A stretch of 64,000 bases of DNA from JAHDCJ01 sp039028895 (GCA_039028895.1 JBCCHF010000025.1:35454-99453), one strand, 5' to 3'. Counted from the first letter of the stretch, positions 10,901 through 19,616 are shown. Notes: generated from the sequence alone by a model not told the origin. Made by a program: numbers and translations.

Positions 10901-13900
10901 TTTTCATTATCATTTACGGTAACGGTAAATGAGCAACTGGCACTATTACCAGCAGCATCAACAACAGTGTAAGTTTCCGTTGTAGAACCAACAGGGAAAG
11001 TGCTTCCTGAACCTAAACCAGCAGTAAGATTGGTTACGGATCCCGGACAATTGTCATTTCCTGAAGGGGTGTTATAGGTAACCACAGCCCCACAATTACC
11101 TGGGTCATTATTCACTGTGACATTAGGCGGACAAGCGATCGCCGGATCTTCATTATCATTAACTGTAACTGAGAAGGTACAATCACTTTGATTACCACAG
11201 TCATCTGTAGCTGTTACAGTTACAGTTGTTGTGCCGACAGAGAATAAGGAACCAGATGCTGGACTTGAAATAATCCCCGGCGTACCACAATTATCTGTAG
11301 CTGTAGGGGTGAAGCTGACTACAGCACCACACTGCCCTGGGTCATTATTAACGGTAGTATTTGACGGACAACTAACTACAGGAACTGTAGAATCATCAAT
11401 TGTGATGATCTGGTCACAAGAACTCGTATTTCCAGCATCATCGATGGCTGTCCAGGTACGGGTAATGGTACTTTCCTGTAGACAACTTCCCGCTGATAAT
11501 ACATCAATATAAGATAGACCTGCAGGTAATAGTAATTGATCGGCATTTAGATCACCAGGAGAGTCGTTGGCAGGACCAGACCAGGAGAAGTTGGATCCAC
11601 GACTGCCGTTTCCTGTTCTCTGGAGAGATTCTCCTGCAGGGGTAGAGCCAGTTTCTTCAACACCTACATCTGTACTTGTCATGCCATTAGCTGGCCCATT
11701 GGCTGCTGTAATCGTGCCTTCGTAGCTGAGGAATTCTATTACATTTCCAGAAGGATCGACCAATGCCAAGCCATCCGGAGCTCCATTTTGGATGCCAGGC
11801 TGAGCAAAACCAAGTGCTCCATAGCCACTGCCTTCATTATCAATCGTTCCAGCCAGAGCTACGGTATTGTAGGTTAGGTTGTCGTTGCCATTGTATAAAA
11901 CAATTGACCAACCGACAAGGTTAACACCCGCGGTACCAGCCACTTCAATAAATTCACCAGTGTCACCGCTTACATTATCGTAGTGGAATTCATTGATCCA
12001 TACCTGCGGACCAATTGGACAATTGTCAGAGATGGAAGCTATTCCGGTATTGGAAATCTCAGTGCTTTCATCGCATTCAATGATAAGATTTGATGGACAG
12101 GTAACCATTGGCGGGGTATTATCTACAACGGTAATGGTCGCTGTACAATTGTCTGTAAACGAACCATCACTAACGGTCAACGTAACAGTAGTAGTTCCTA
12201 GAGGATACGGCCCAGCTGGATTAACCGAAAAGATTAATGGATCACCATCAGGATCAGTTGATCCACCATCAAAATCTGCAGCTAACGTAGTCATATCCAT
12301 ACAATTTGGTCCGGCATTGACCGTAAGATTTTGGCAAGCCGCGACTGGTGGCTGGTTACAAGCCATTAACGGATCGGTTACAAAGACATTGGCTGTACAG
12401 TCAGCACTGTTACCAGCATCGTCAGTTACCGTCAAGGTCACAGCGACATTTGTATCTACATCATTGCAATCAAACATATTTGGTGAAACTGCGAAGTTGG
12501 TTTCGCAATTATCTGAACTGCCATTGGCGATATCATCGATTTCACCTGTTGTCAGGGTATGATTACCAACAGTATTCAGTTGGATGGTGATATCGTTACA
12601 GGTAGCTACCGGATCTTCGGTATCGTTAACGGTGATGTTAAATGAGCATTGGGCCGCATTACCCGCAGCATCAACTGCTGTACAGGATACTGGTGTAACT
12701 CCTACATTGAAGAAAGAGCCAGAAGCCGGGATACAATTAAATGCTACACCGGGACAATTATCATTTGCTGTGGTTGTATAATTTACAGTTGCCCCACATT
12801 GTCCTGGGTCATTATCAACAGTAATATCGCTCGGACAGGTAACTGTAGGATCTTCAGTATCGTTAACGGTGATGTTAAATGAGCATTGGCCTGTGTTACC
12901 AGCAACATCAGTAGCCGTGCAGGTTACTGGTGTAACTCCTACATTGAAGAAAGAGCCAGAAGCCGGGATACAATTAAAAGACACACCGGGACAATTATCA
13001 TTTGCTGTGGTTGTATAATTTACAGTTGCCCCACATTGTCCAGAATCATTATCAACAGTGATATCTGCCGGACAGGTAACTGTTGGGTTTTCGGTATCCT
13101 CCACTGTTACTTGAATAACATTAGAGGTGGCATCGTCACAGGAGACCGGGGCACAGCTGCGAATGGCCCTAAACCAGCTGGTCGTTGTCAAAGCTCCCGT
13201 ATTGAAAGGGGTAAGGCCAGTTGTTGGAGAACCAGTATCTGTAAAAGGACCTCCAGCGCCTGTTGTAGAAACCTGCCACTGTTGTTGACATGGACTTACG
13301 CCACCACCAGGGCTTGGATTCAGCGTTGCAGATTGACCCGGGCAGATTGTTGTAATCCCGTTTATGAAAATAGCAGGATCAGGTTGTACGACTACAGTAA
13401 CGTTTCCGCAAGGTTCGGAATTGCCTACACAGCCGCCTTCGCCTCTGACGAAATATACATTTGTCGTAACAGGGCTAACAGTTATAGATGTTCCGGAACC
13501 AACTGGGGTGCCTCCACAGTTACCGCTGTACCACTCCCAGGTTGTTGCATTGTTGAGGTTACCAGTAACGGTGAGTGTTGTAGTTCCCCCTTCACACATT
13601 TGCATAGGAGAAGCCGATACATTTGTTATAGTTGGCGGCTCGGTATTATTTACTGTTAGGGTGAAGGTGCATTGGGCCGTTTCACCACAAGCATCTTCTG
13701 CTGTGGCAGTGATTGTTGTGGTGCCTACATTAAATGAACTACCTGGCCCCTGGGGAGCATAGGTAATCGAAGGCGTTCCACAATTGTCGGTAGCAGTTGC
13801 TACAAAAGTGACAGTTGCTGAACAAAGTCCAGGATCGTTATTAACCGTAATATTAGAAGGACAGGTGATCTCAGGATCTTCAGTATCAACCACTGTTATT

Positions 13901-16038
13901 ATCTGAATACAGCTTGAAGGATTACCTGCATTATCTGTAGCTGTCCAGGTTCGAGTAATGGTTTGTTCGGATGGACATGATCCTGCGGAAATAACATCAC
14001 CAGGACTGATCGAAGGATTGGGATCACAGTTATCAGTAGCGTTCGCCATGGTCTGGTTAGGATCTTCATCACATTCGATAGTAATATCACCAGGACAAAT
14101 GATTACAGGTGGCATATTATCTTCCACAGTTACTGTAGCAGAGCAAGTCGCGACATTATTGTTGTTGTCTGTAACAGTTAATGTCACATTAGTTGATCCC
14201 AACTGGTAGGGTGGGGTTGGACTAACAGAAAAAGTAATTGGGTCACCATCAGGGTCACTGGAACCGCCATCGAAATCTGTGGCTACCGTAATAATATCAA
14301 CGCAATTAGCATCTGCATCTACAGTGACATCCTGGCAAACAGCGTTTGGCGCACTATTACAAAAACCATTCATATCCTGAACGGTAACTGCTGCGACGCA
14401 GTTGTCGTTATTCCCTGCAGCATCTGTAGCATTTAACGTAACATTGAAGACCTGACCAACATCAGCACAGGTGTAGTCTACAGTTCCCCCAAGGCTGAAG
14501 TTGTCAATGGCACAATTATCTGTGGAGCCATTATTGATATCATTAGCTGTAAGGGAGATCATAAGACTACCATCAATCTGAATAGTTATATCCTGACAAA
14601 TTGCGTCTGGATTTTCATTGTCATTAACAGTTACATTGAAGGAGCAATCATCCGTATTGCTGGAAGCGTCGGTAGCCCGCCAAGTAACGATAGTTGTTCC
14701 AGTCGGGAAAGGATCGCCACTTGCTGGCCCTGCTATTCTTGCGACAGTTACACCTGGGCAATTATCAGTAGCAGTAGGTGAGGTATAGGTAACATTCGCT
14801 CCACATTGACCTGGATCATTATTTAAGGTGATATTAGATGGACAGGAGATCACAGGATTTTCGTTGTCGTTGACATTAACATCGAATGAGCAAGTTGAGG
14901 AATTTCCAATACCGTCAGTTGCTTCATAAGTAACGGTTGTTGTTCCTACAGAAAAAAATGATCCGCTTGCCGGCCCGGAAGTGCGAGCAACAGTTACCAT
15001 TGCAGGACAGTTATCAGTAGCGGTAGGAGTTGGATAGGTTATAGTTCTTCCACATTGACCAGGCAAAGTGTTGATAAAAACATCTACTGGACAAGTAATA
15101 ACAGGAGGTGTTGGGTCACTAACCGTCACCATGACTTGACTAGTAGCTTCAGAGGCCATACAATCATCGATTACAACCCTTCGAAAACAGGTTGTTGAGA
15201 GTAAGGGCGGTGGGGTATAAGAGACTCCTGTGGCTAACGGTATATCCACCCAGACCCCCGTGCAATTAACACTTTGCTGCCATTGGTAGGAATACCCCGA
15301 AACGCCCGGGGTTCCTCCTGAAGCAGATGTAAACTCAAAGAGTAAGGGTGTTTCCCCTGCACAGATTACATTGGGAGCAGATATTGTGCCAGGTAGCAAT
15401 TGAACATTAATCAACATGATCCTTACTGTCATGCAGATGTTGTTTGTCAGACAACCCAGAGATTGATTGATCTGCATATCGATGGACATATCTTGAACAG
15501 GCGTAAAATTCAAATTAGAGCTTGTACCGCAACCATCATTGTTATATGCAAGTGGAGGACCACCACTTACAGGGAAAAGCGTCATTTCGGTGTCAAAGTC
15601 AGTGTCATCGCAGGTGTTAATATTGTAAGTGGCTCCTGCTTGAAGGTTATTGATCCTTATAAACTCACCACCAAAAATGCAAGTAGCTATGACCTCTTCT
15701 TGATTTAAGATAGTAGGGGCGTTAGCAGAGCCGAACTGGCTGCCAAGGTATGGACATCCTAAACCCCCACTAGCAGGACTGGTATTACAAGGCGAAGTGT
15801 TAAGTTTCAGGTCCGCAGTGAAACCATCTCCAACGGGATCAGTATTTTCTGCAAAGACCGAGAATTCCTTTGCTTTAATCCTTTCTCTGATCTCATCAAA
15901 AGACATTTCCGGGAATGTCTCAGTTAATTCTGTTTCAAGTGATTTGGGATTTTCAAAATCACTATCCATTTGTCCAGCAATATATGAGGACATAAACAGT
16001 AACACAATTGTTAGCAGGACACTCTTTTGGAGAATCAT
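4912..16038 (-). CDS. Giant secreted HYR/VQLD-repeat protein with dockerin-like C-terminus
   Basis: A 3,708-residue exported protein. A signal peptide (MILQKSVLLTIVLLFMSSYIAGQ) is followed by Cys-rich beta domains and an Ig-like domain (to about 300). Then come about ten HYR units (pattern CPxNITVNNDPGxCGA...DNCPG...SGSxFPVGTTTVTYTATDAAGN...CSFTVTV), with a second Ig-like pair at about 800-983 and a lamin-tail-like insertion at about 1347-1502. A second insertion lies at about 1880-2053. Some 15 units of the form AICQDVTVQLDANGNGS...DNCG fill about 2187-3397, followed by a SprB-like repeat to about 3467. The C-terminal module ends in EF-hand-like DANDANLL and DANGDGMVDLNDVNLL, then GRNAHTPY. 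No T9SS tail is recognised. Family knowledge suggests adhesion or matrix roles; export route and ligand are unknown. It is a stand-alone gene with its own terminator, and a paralog begins at the right edge. Confidence 0.85.
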   Translation of the reverse strand: MILQKSVLLTIVLLFMSSYIAGQMDSDFENPKSLETELTETFPEMSFDEIRERIKAKEFSVFAENTDPVGDGFTADLKLNTSPCNTSPASGGLGCPYLGSQFGSANAPTILNQEEVIATCIFGGEFIRINNLQAGATYNINTCDDTDFDTEMTLFPVSGGPPLAYNNDGCGTSSNLNFTPVQDMSIDMQINQSLGCLTNNICMTVRIMLINVQLLPGTISAPNVICAGETPLLFEFTSASGGTPGVSGYSYQWQQSVNCTGVWVDIPLATGVSYTPPPLLSTTCFRRVVIDDCMASEATSQVMVTVSDPTPPVITCPVDVFINTLPGQCGRTITYPTPTATDNCPAMVTVARTSGPASGSFFSVGTTTVTYEATDGIGNSSTCSFDVNVNDNENPVISCPSNITLNNDPGQCGANVTYTSPTATDNCPGVTVARIAGPASGDPFPTGTTIVTWRATDASSNTDDCSFNVTVNDNENPDAICQDITIQIDGSLMISLTANDINNGSTDNCAIDNFSLGGTVDYTCADVGQVFNVTLNATDAAGNNDNCVAAVTVQDMNGFCNSAPNAVCQDVTVDADANCVDIITVATDFDGGSSDPDGDPITFSVSPTPPYQLGSTNVTLTVTDNNNNVATCSATVTVEDNMPPVIICPGDITIECDEDPNQTMANATDNCDPNPSISPGDVISAGSCPSEQTITRTWTATDNAGNPSSCIQIITVVDTEDPEITCPSNITVNNDPGLCSATVTFVATATDNCGTPSITYAPQGPGSSFNVGTTTITATAEDACGETAQCTFTLTVNNTEPPTITNVSASPMQMCEGGTTTLTVTGNLNNATTWEWYSGNCGGTPVGSGTSITVSPVTTNVYFVRGEGGCVGNSEPCGNVTVVVQPDPAIFINGITTICPGQSATLNPSPGGGVSPCQQQWQVSTTGAGGPFTDTGSPTTGLTPFNTGALTTTSWFRAIRSCAPVSCDDATSNVIQVTVEDTENPTVTCPADITVDNDSGQCGATVNYTTTANDNCPGVSFNCIPASGSFFNVGVTPVTCTATDVAGNTGQCSFNITVNDTEDPTVTCPSDITVDNDPGQCGATVNYTTTANDNCPGVAFNCIPASGSFFNVGVTPVSCTAVDAAGNAAQCSFNITVNDTEDPVATCNDITIQLNTVGNHTLTTGEIDDIANGSSDNCETNFAVSPNMFDCNDVDTNVAVTLTVTDDAGNSADCTANVFVTDPLMACNQPPVAACQNLTVNAGPNCMDMTTLAADFDGGSTDPDGDPLIFSVNPAGPYPLGTTTVTLTVSDGSFTDNCTATITVVDNTPPMVTCPSNLIIECDESTEISNTGIASISDNCPIGPQVWINEFHYDNVSGDTGEFIEVAGTAGVNLVGWSIVLYNGNDNLTYNTVALAGTIDNEGSGYGALGFAQPGIQNGAPDGLALVDPSGNVIEFLSYEGTITAANGPANGMTSTDVGVEETGSTPAGESLQRTGNGSRGSNFSWSGPANDSPGDLNADQLLLPAGLSYIDVLSAGSCLQESTITRTWTAIDDAGNTSSCDQIITIDDSTVPVVSCPSNTTVNNDPGQCGAVVSFTPTATDNCGTPGIISSPASGSLFSVGTTTVTVTATDDCGNQSDCTFSVTVNDNEDPAIACPPNVTVNNDPGNCGAVVTYNTPSGNDNCPGSVTNLTAGLGSGSTFPVGSTTETYTVVDAAGNSASCSFTVTVNDNENPSIVCPANITVNNDPGDCWAFVNYATPTGNDNCPGPVTNQTAGLGSGSTFPVGITTETFTVVDAVGNSANCSFTITVNDNENPTIACPANITVDNDPGDCGAVVSYAPPTGNDNCPGPVTNQTAGLGSGSTFPVGITTETYTVVDASGNSASCSFTITVNDNENPTIACPVGPPNPPIPVPESPEPNGNPMDPGVPTLLGTAILTGLADGAPNVDTWIIPPGTSGDISVFSTAPGVLVNVNCFADDMYLIPGGGGGSYFGGPPMTFTLDPANYYTISVGAFFPGLPYVVEVTGSSLQTFAPLAPIEWTPGFNESPVPSNTPQDPLVDPSLTGMPTVGDNCPGGTTSYQDALVGPNPNNCPVLWTVERTWTYTDAAGNSVSCLQVIELTDTTPPVVSCPGNITTNSDQGTCGAVVPFGASASDNCGTPTLSYSQNPGTLFPVGSTTVTVTATDNCNNTSTCTFDITVNDNEAPTAICQDVTVQLDANGTGSTTAQDVDNGSNDACGITSLSLDVSTFDCNDVSGGVVVTLTVMDQNNNASTCTANVTVEDGIPPVALCQDITIQLDANGDGSITPQQIDDGSNDACNIASLSVAPNSFTCNDVGSNPVTLTVTDHNNNVSTCFATVTVEDNIPPVAICQDVTVQLDANGNGSASAQDVDNGSNDNCGVASISLNPSTFDCSNIGNNTVTLTVVDVNNNSSTCTANATVEDNIAPSAVCADLTVQLDAGGSASVTPQQVDNGSDDACGIASLNVNGFPFVQLSCANVGQANTIQLNVEDVNGNTASCSASITVEDNIPPVAICQDVTVQLDANGNGSTTAQNVDNGSNDNCGIASLSLSQSTFNCSDVGNNTTTLTVLDVNGNSSTCTANVTVEDNIAPTAICQDLTVQLDAGGSASVTPQQVDNGSGDACGIASLNVNGFQLVQLGCANVGQANTVQLNVEDVNGNTASCSASITVEDNIPPVAICQDVTVQLDANGNGSTTAQDVDNGSNDNCGIASLSLSQSTFNCSDVGNTTTTLTVLDVNGNSSTCTANVTVEDNVPPVAICQDVTVQLDPQGNGSVTAQQVDNGSSDNCGIASISVNPNTFSCNNGGNNTVTLTVVDVNGNSSTCTANVTIEDPTPPVAICQDVTVQLDASGNGSITAQQVDNGSSDNCGIASISVSPSTFDCSDVGNNTVTLTVTDTDNNASTCTSNVSVEDNIAPVAICQDITVQLDATGNATIFDAQLDNGSSDACGLRPFEEIPRNFGCSDVGSNTLVLVVFDLNLNQSSCTSIVTVEDNVDPVVVCQDITVQLDNSGNASITADQVELSASDACGIDQSSVSPDTFTCSDIGSPVPVILSVTDVNGNVGTCTANVTVEDNTPPVAVCNDLTVQLDASGNATFTANDVGINSSDICGNLSLSIDINSFTCNEVGPNTVTLTVDDNNGNTATCTSTVTVEDNVAPNAECQDVNVNLSPAGTATIAASDVDNGSNDACGIAGISLSQTTFDCNDVGGNTTTILTVTDSNGNSATCSATVNVFDITPPVAVCADLTIQLDGNGEATITTSQVGGSSTDNCAIDNLMLDKTTFDCGNVGQNFVMLTVVDNSGNSDNCTAEIIVEDNTDPTATCTDITVQLDQSGNASITASQVDGGSTDNCGIGALSININSFDCADQGDNTVVLTVTDSNGNTSTCSATVTVENGNPIVLSSTVTDESGPGILDGAIDLTISGGMPPYQVLWSNGETTEDIGGLAGLQSYIVTVLDDNGCSASATIFVDQGNLQTVELCLTTYLGGMFDPLVFLPTPPMRTTLRDQDLIPLQHPYNMAPWNYNGPEAFPTLPLMPLDMSDWLLMNIRDGVDPSIILYQEAVILHNNGSINSVDGQLPQVVLNPGQLFFVELVHYNHLPISTPLPFQVPVTGGQFCHDFTTSLSQAFDNPILNDDPMLTMPSVNGVLFGMVPGNVQSLDLQIDANDANLLFINYLSTGVYAPWDANGDGMVDLNDVNLLFFSYGRNAHTPY
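5850..9500 (-). repeat. Coding tandem repeat array (VQLD units, about 80 residues each)
   Basis: Within the giant gene the DNA repeats every 230-250 bases. Each unit encodes a conserved start (CQDVTVQLDANG), a middle (VDNGSxDxCGIAS) and an end (NTVTLTVxDxNGNxSTCTANVTVEDxxPPVA). I count about fifteen units by eye. Cysteines are conserved at three places per unit, which suggests a disulfide-bonded beta-sandwich, related to but distinct from the HYR units before it. The most N-terminal units of the protein carry isolated copies of the same pattern. Confidence 0.85.
7789..8772 (-). repeat. Two-copy 492-base higher-order repeat
   Basis: The segment starting at 7789 (ATCTTCAACAGTAACATT) recurs at 8281, an offset of exactly 492 bases or 164 residues. 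That is one pair of VQLD units: one with VQLDANGNGS and one with VQLDAGGSASVTPQQ. Over the first 240 bases compared I count 9 mismatches, and the last 60 of these are identical. The flanking units are far more diverged, so this looks like a recent duplication of a domain pair. Confidence 0.85.
10440..11180 (-). repeat. Tandem HYR-unit repeats, period 246 bases
   Basis: Three successive HYR units repeat with a period of exactly 246 bases (82 residues). The string beginning GGGAAGGTGCT at 10502 recurs at 10748 and, slightly changed, at 10994. The encoded units read NITVNNDPGDCGA...ATPTGNDNCPGPVTNQTAGLGSGSTFPVG. The same 82-residue period appears at the right edge of the window in the paralogous gene. 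Confidence 0.85.
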
Positions 16039-16276
16039 ATTAGATTTTATTTGGTATTGATAAAAATAGGGTGGTGGATAGGTGGTCGGAAGTTAGTACA
16101 ATTATTTGGTACTTAATAATTAATAAGCGGCATAGATTCTTAAGTTTGTGAGGAATTTTATTGATGAAAAATTATATCATCAGATATTTAATACATAATT
16201 AATCGAAAATTATAATATTCTGAAAAATTATTTTTCATATAGAAATTATTTTCTATTTTTTATTGGTTGTGCCTTA
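16039..16276. promoter_or_regulatory. AT-rich divergent intergenic region
   Basis: This 238-base, very AT-rich gap separates the giant repeat gene (leftward) from the TMTC-like gene (rightward) and must carry promoters for both. I did not find a convincing match to the Bacteroidota consensus TTG-19/21 bases-TAnnTTTG on either strand; TATTTTTA on the minus strand about 25 bases before the giant gene's ATG is the nearest. The reading frame of the rightward gene is open back to a stop at 16196-16198, so the last 80 bases are probably coding. Confidence 0.35.
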
Positions 16277-18187
16277 TTGGTTTTTCATCCCGTAATTACT
16301 AATGATTTTGTCAATATTGATGATCCGGTACTCATCACTGAAAATCCGGTGGTTTTATCAAATTCGCCATCAAGCTGGTTTGGTGTATTTCAGGCTCAGG
16401 CTGGGTCTTTTGATTATAAGCCGATAACTTATATAACCTGGAAAGTTGAATATGCACTTTTCGGTGCAAATCCAATAGTCTTTCATACAAACAATCTCCT
16501 GTTACATATCTTAAATACCTGTCTTACCTTCCTACTGGTAAGCAGAATGCTGACCATGATCTTTAAAACAGACCATTCTGTTTCAAGCCAAATTGGCTTT
16601 TGGGTTGCATTGGTTTTTGCTGTTCATCCGTTAAAGATTGAGTCCGTCGCATGGGCTGCTGAGCGGGAAGATGTGCTATTTGTTTTCTTCTACTTAATGG
16701 GTTTATTGGCTTTTCTTAAGCTTTTACAAGCCCCAATAGGAAGGAGAGGGTGGTTGATGGCTATTGTTGCTCTTTTCCTGTTTTCGACTTTGAGCAATCT
16801 TTCCGGTGTGACATTTCCCATGGTGTTATTATTGCTTTATCTATGGTATCCGGAAAGGACCTATTTCCGATCCAAAACACAAGTTCGGAAATTGATTATC
16901 GGAATTGTAATATCTGGCTTGGTGGTCATTTCATTTGCAATCCTGCTAATGCCTGGATCACTTCATGAAGAAATAGTTCGCTTTGCTGGCGCCAATGAGG
17001 CCAATCACCCTGAGCGTCTCAATTCAATACCACTTTTGTACCAGGTAATATTGCTGGATTGTTTTCGGCTTGTCTTTTATGGAATACACTTTTTGTTGCC
17101 GATTAATCTCTCAATCATTTATCCAAAAAATGATGTGTTGGAACCTATTGGTCATTTTATTCATTTAGCTCCATTAGCTGTATTGGTTGGCGTCTTCGTC
17201 CTAACCAGATTCAGGCGGTCCATTCCTGTGCTGGTTTTTAGCTTTTTGTTTTTTCTGATCACCATATCCCCTATTCTTTTAATGCCTGTTGGTGGGACAA
17301 ACTTTCTTTCCGACCGTTATTTGTATTTACCTTCGTTAGGATTGAGCATGGCCCTTGTTTATGGCCTATATCAGCTAATGAGTAGGTTTAACTCAAAAAA
17401 CTCAAAGTTTGCCTTCAATAGTGTTATGATATTACTGGTGGCTGTCAGCAGTTTCCTTGGTTGGCAAAGAACCAGTGTCTGGAAGAATAGCGGAACCTTA
17501 TTTACAGACCTCATCAATAAATTTCCCAAGTATCCAATTGGCTATAATAACAGAGCCACATATTACCTGGACAACGACCAGGAAAATGAGGCCATTAAGG
17601 ATCTCAATAAAGCTTTGGAATATAATCCGATTTTCTCCGAGGCGCTTATAAACAGGGGGGTGATCCATTTGAAGAATGAAAATTACGACAAGGCAATTAT
17701 TGATTTTTCAAAAGTAATAACTGTAGATCCTGAAAATTCAGATGGTTACGCAAAAAGGGGAACGGCCAATGCCAAAAAGGAAAATTTCCAGGCGGCATTT
17801 GCGGATTTTGGAAAAGCCATTGAACTGAATTTTTATGTTCCCGATGTCTATGTCAATAAAGGTGAGCTCCATTTGCTATTGGGACAATACGACCTAGCCA
17901 ATCAAAGTTTTACGGCTTATTTAAACCTTTTCCCACAAGACCACGAAATTTTGTATAAAAGAGGGTTAAGTCTTGAGCGACTCGAAAAATACACCGAAAG
18001 TATTTTTGATTTTAACTCGGCAATAAACATGAATCAAGAGGAAGGTAAATACTATCTCAGCCGTTCTCAATCCTACTTTATGATGGGAGATAACAGTAAG
18101 GCCTTCGAGGATGCTAAAATGGCGAGAAAACTCGGAACCCCAGTCAATCTGCAATATTACGACATGCTAAAAAATGAACTTCAGTAA
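16277..18187 (+). CDS. TMTC-like membrane protein with C-terminal TPR repeats
   Basis: 636 residues as called. The N-terminal two thirds are polytopic and carry the hallmarks of TMTC/GT-C-like proteins: NDFVNIDDP in the first loop with paired acidic residues, and HPLKIESVAWAAEREDVLF. The last 220 residues hold about six TPR units (for example NRGVIHLKNENYDKAIIDFSK). Relatives are putative lipid-linked sugar O-mannosyltransferases; substrate here is unknown. The called start is TTG and cuts the first membrane helix. In the same frame upstream one reads YFLFFIGCALLVFHPVITND, so the true start lies between 16199 and 16277, where only non-standard start codons (ATT, CTG) occur. Its end overlaps the convergent GT4 gene by seven bases. 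Confidence 0.75.
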   Translation: MVFHPVITNDFVNIDDPVLITENPVVLSNSPSSWFGVFQAQAGSFDYKPITYITWKVEYALFGANPIVFHTNNLLLHILNTCLTFLLVSRMLTMIFKTDHSVSSQIGFWVALVFAVHPLKIESVAWAAEREDVLFVFFYLMGLLAFLKLLQAPIGRRGWLMAIVALFLFSTLSNLSGVTFPMVLLLLYLWYPERTYFRSKTQVRKLIIGIVISGLVVISFAILLMPGSLHEEIVRFAGANEANHPERLNSIPLLYQVILLDCFRLVFYGIHFLLPINLSIIYPKNDVLEPIGHFIHLAPLAVLVGVFVLTRFRRSIPVLVFSFLFFLITISPILLMPVGGTNFLSDRYLYLPSLGLSMALVYGLYQLMSRFNSKNSKFAFNSVMILLVAVSSFLGWQRTSVWKNSGTLFTDLINKFPKYPIGYNNRATYYLDNDQENEAIKDLNKALEYNPIFSEALINRGVIHLKNENYDKAIIDFSKVITVDPENSDGYAKRGTANAKKENFQAAFADFGKAIELNFYVPDVYVNKGELHLLLGQYDLANQSFTAYLNLFPQDHEILYKRGLSLERLEKYTESIFDFNSAINMNQEEGKYYLSRSQSYFMMGDNSKAFEDAKMARKLGTPVNLQYYDMLKNELQ

Positions 18188-19479
18188 TTTGAGGGTGATA
18201 TCGAACTGGCTTTTTCCAGTAGTCGCTTATACATGGCCTGAAACTTTTGACTAATAATAGCATAGTCATATTCTTGTAAAGCTTTTTGTCTGGCTGCCTT
18301 GCACAAGTATTCATACTTTTCCGGGTCTTCGAGTATCCACCGAATGCCCTCTACGATGCCTGAAGTGTCGCCTTTTTCAACCAAGTAACCGGTTTTTTTA
18401 TGATTCACCATTTCTGGAATGCCACCAGTCCTGAAAGCAATAACTGGTCTGCCACATGATAAGGCTTCCAGGATGGTGTTTGGAAAATTATCTTCCTGCG
18501 AGGTGACAGCGACAAGGTCACTGGCATTATAGGCATCAATGATCAATTGAGGATTCCTGGTCTTTCGAATATAATGGGCATTGATAGGCAGATCCTTTAA
18601 TTCTTCTTTGTTGATTTTACCAAGAACCAAGAGTTCAATATCTTCTTTAAATTTTTGAGATGGTCCACCGATTGAAGTAAGGCTTTCTTTAAGAAAATGA
18701 AATCCTTTTCGTTTGTCCGAAACATTCATAGCGATGAACAAGATCAACTTTTTGTGCCTGGGCAACTTGAGTTTATAACGCAATGCTCTTTTGTCACCCG
18801 GTTTGTAAATCGAGGTATTAATCGTGTTAGGGATGCTAGAAAATGGGAAGCCACTCAACAGGGCACTATCTTTTGCCAGTGACTTTAACCAAACGCTTGG
18901 TGTAATAAAGTTGATCTTAGGCTCCAGGTACTGGTAAAGCCTGCGTTTCATTTCAAACACTTTATTGGAAAGATCATGGGTGGTATTGCTATTTAAGAAC
19001 CAACAATTATGGCAACCAGTTTTATATTTCTCGCAGCCTCCGCTGTAATGACACCCACCTGTAAAAGCCCACATATCGTGCAAGGTCCATACGATAGGTT
19101 TATTCAGACTTGCCAACTGGCGAAGGTTACGCAGTGACAAAAATCCTTTGTTGACCCAATGGAGATGAAGGATGTCAGCTTCTTGCACCGCTTGGTGCTT
19201 GCTAATATCCTGCCCCACCAAACCACTGGAAAAATAAAATCTGATATGTTTATTACTTTCTTTTGAAATGAAATCAAATCGTTCATAAAACTCATTGTAA
19301 AGAGCTCTGAATTTCATCGCTCCCGGATTGGCGTTGACCAACATTGGATGATGTTCAGTTTGACGCTGAACCAGAATCTTTGCATCGATATCTGTTTTGG
19401 ATAAAGCTTCAGCGACACGCCAACACGCAAGTGCGGCACCACCAATTTTATCAGATGTGCAAATATGTAGTACTTTCAT
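18181..19479 (-). CDS. GT4 family glycosyltransferase (WcaC-like)
   Basis: A 432-residue GT-B enzyme. The N-terminal domain opens with MKVLHICTSDKIGGAALA. It contains HLHWVNKGFLS and then PIVWTLHDMWAFTGGCHY, with a Cys cluster at 143, 149, 156 and 159 that is characteristic of the WcaC-like subgroup and may bind a metal. The C-terminal domain has TSQEDNFPNTILEALSCGRPVIAF, in which the first Glu of the EX7E pair is Asp, as is common in this subgroup. It probably transfers a sugar to a lipid-linked oligosaccharide in the cytoplasm. It stands alone on the minus strand, convergent with the TMTC-like gene (7-base overlap) and divergent from the MBOAT gene. Confidence 0.85.
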   Translation of the reverse strand: MKVLHICTSDKIGGAALACWRVAEALSKTDIDAKILVQRQTEHHPMLVNANPGAMKFRALYNEFYERFDFISKESNKHIRFYFSSGLVGQDISKHQAVQEADILHLHWVNKGFLSLRNLRQLASLNKPIVWTLHDMWAFTGGCHYSGGCEKYKTGCHNCWFLNSNTTHDLSNKVFEMKRRLYQYLEPKINFITPSVWLKSLAKDSALLSGFPFSSIPNTINTSIYKPGDKRALRYKLKLPRHKKLILFIAMNVSDKRKGFHFLKESLTSIGGPSQKFKEDIELLVLGKINKEELKDLPINAHYIRKTRNPQLIIDAYNASDLVAVTSQEDNFPNTILEALSCGRPVIAFRTGGIPEMVNHKKTGYLVEKGDTSGIVEGIRWILEDPEKYEYLCKAARQKALQEYDYAIISQKFQAMYKRLLEKASSISPSNY

Positions 19480-19616
19480 TCCTGTTATTTGAGACGGGGG
19501 CAGGTTTTTTTGATGTGGATGCGCTAAAGGTCTGAAAAAATAATCGATAAATGGCAGCTCTTTATTAACTTAATTTCTTAATGCGACCACTTACGACCTT
19601 TGCCTTTACCTAGTTT

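Noticed and set aside
12886..13659. A 257-residue plus-strand reading frame opposite the giant repeat gene
   Set aside because: It is antisense to a well-supported repeat protein. The open frame is a by-product of the repeated codon pattern (Thr, Val, Asn, Asp codons), as are many shorter ones between 6052 and 14209.
16039..16198. Specific promoter boxes for the giant gene and for the TMTC-like gene
   Set aside because: No pair of TTG and TAnnTTTG elements with correct spacing was found on either strand; only a weak TATTTTTA was seen.
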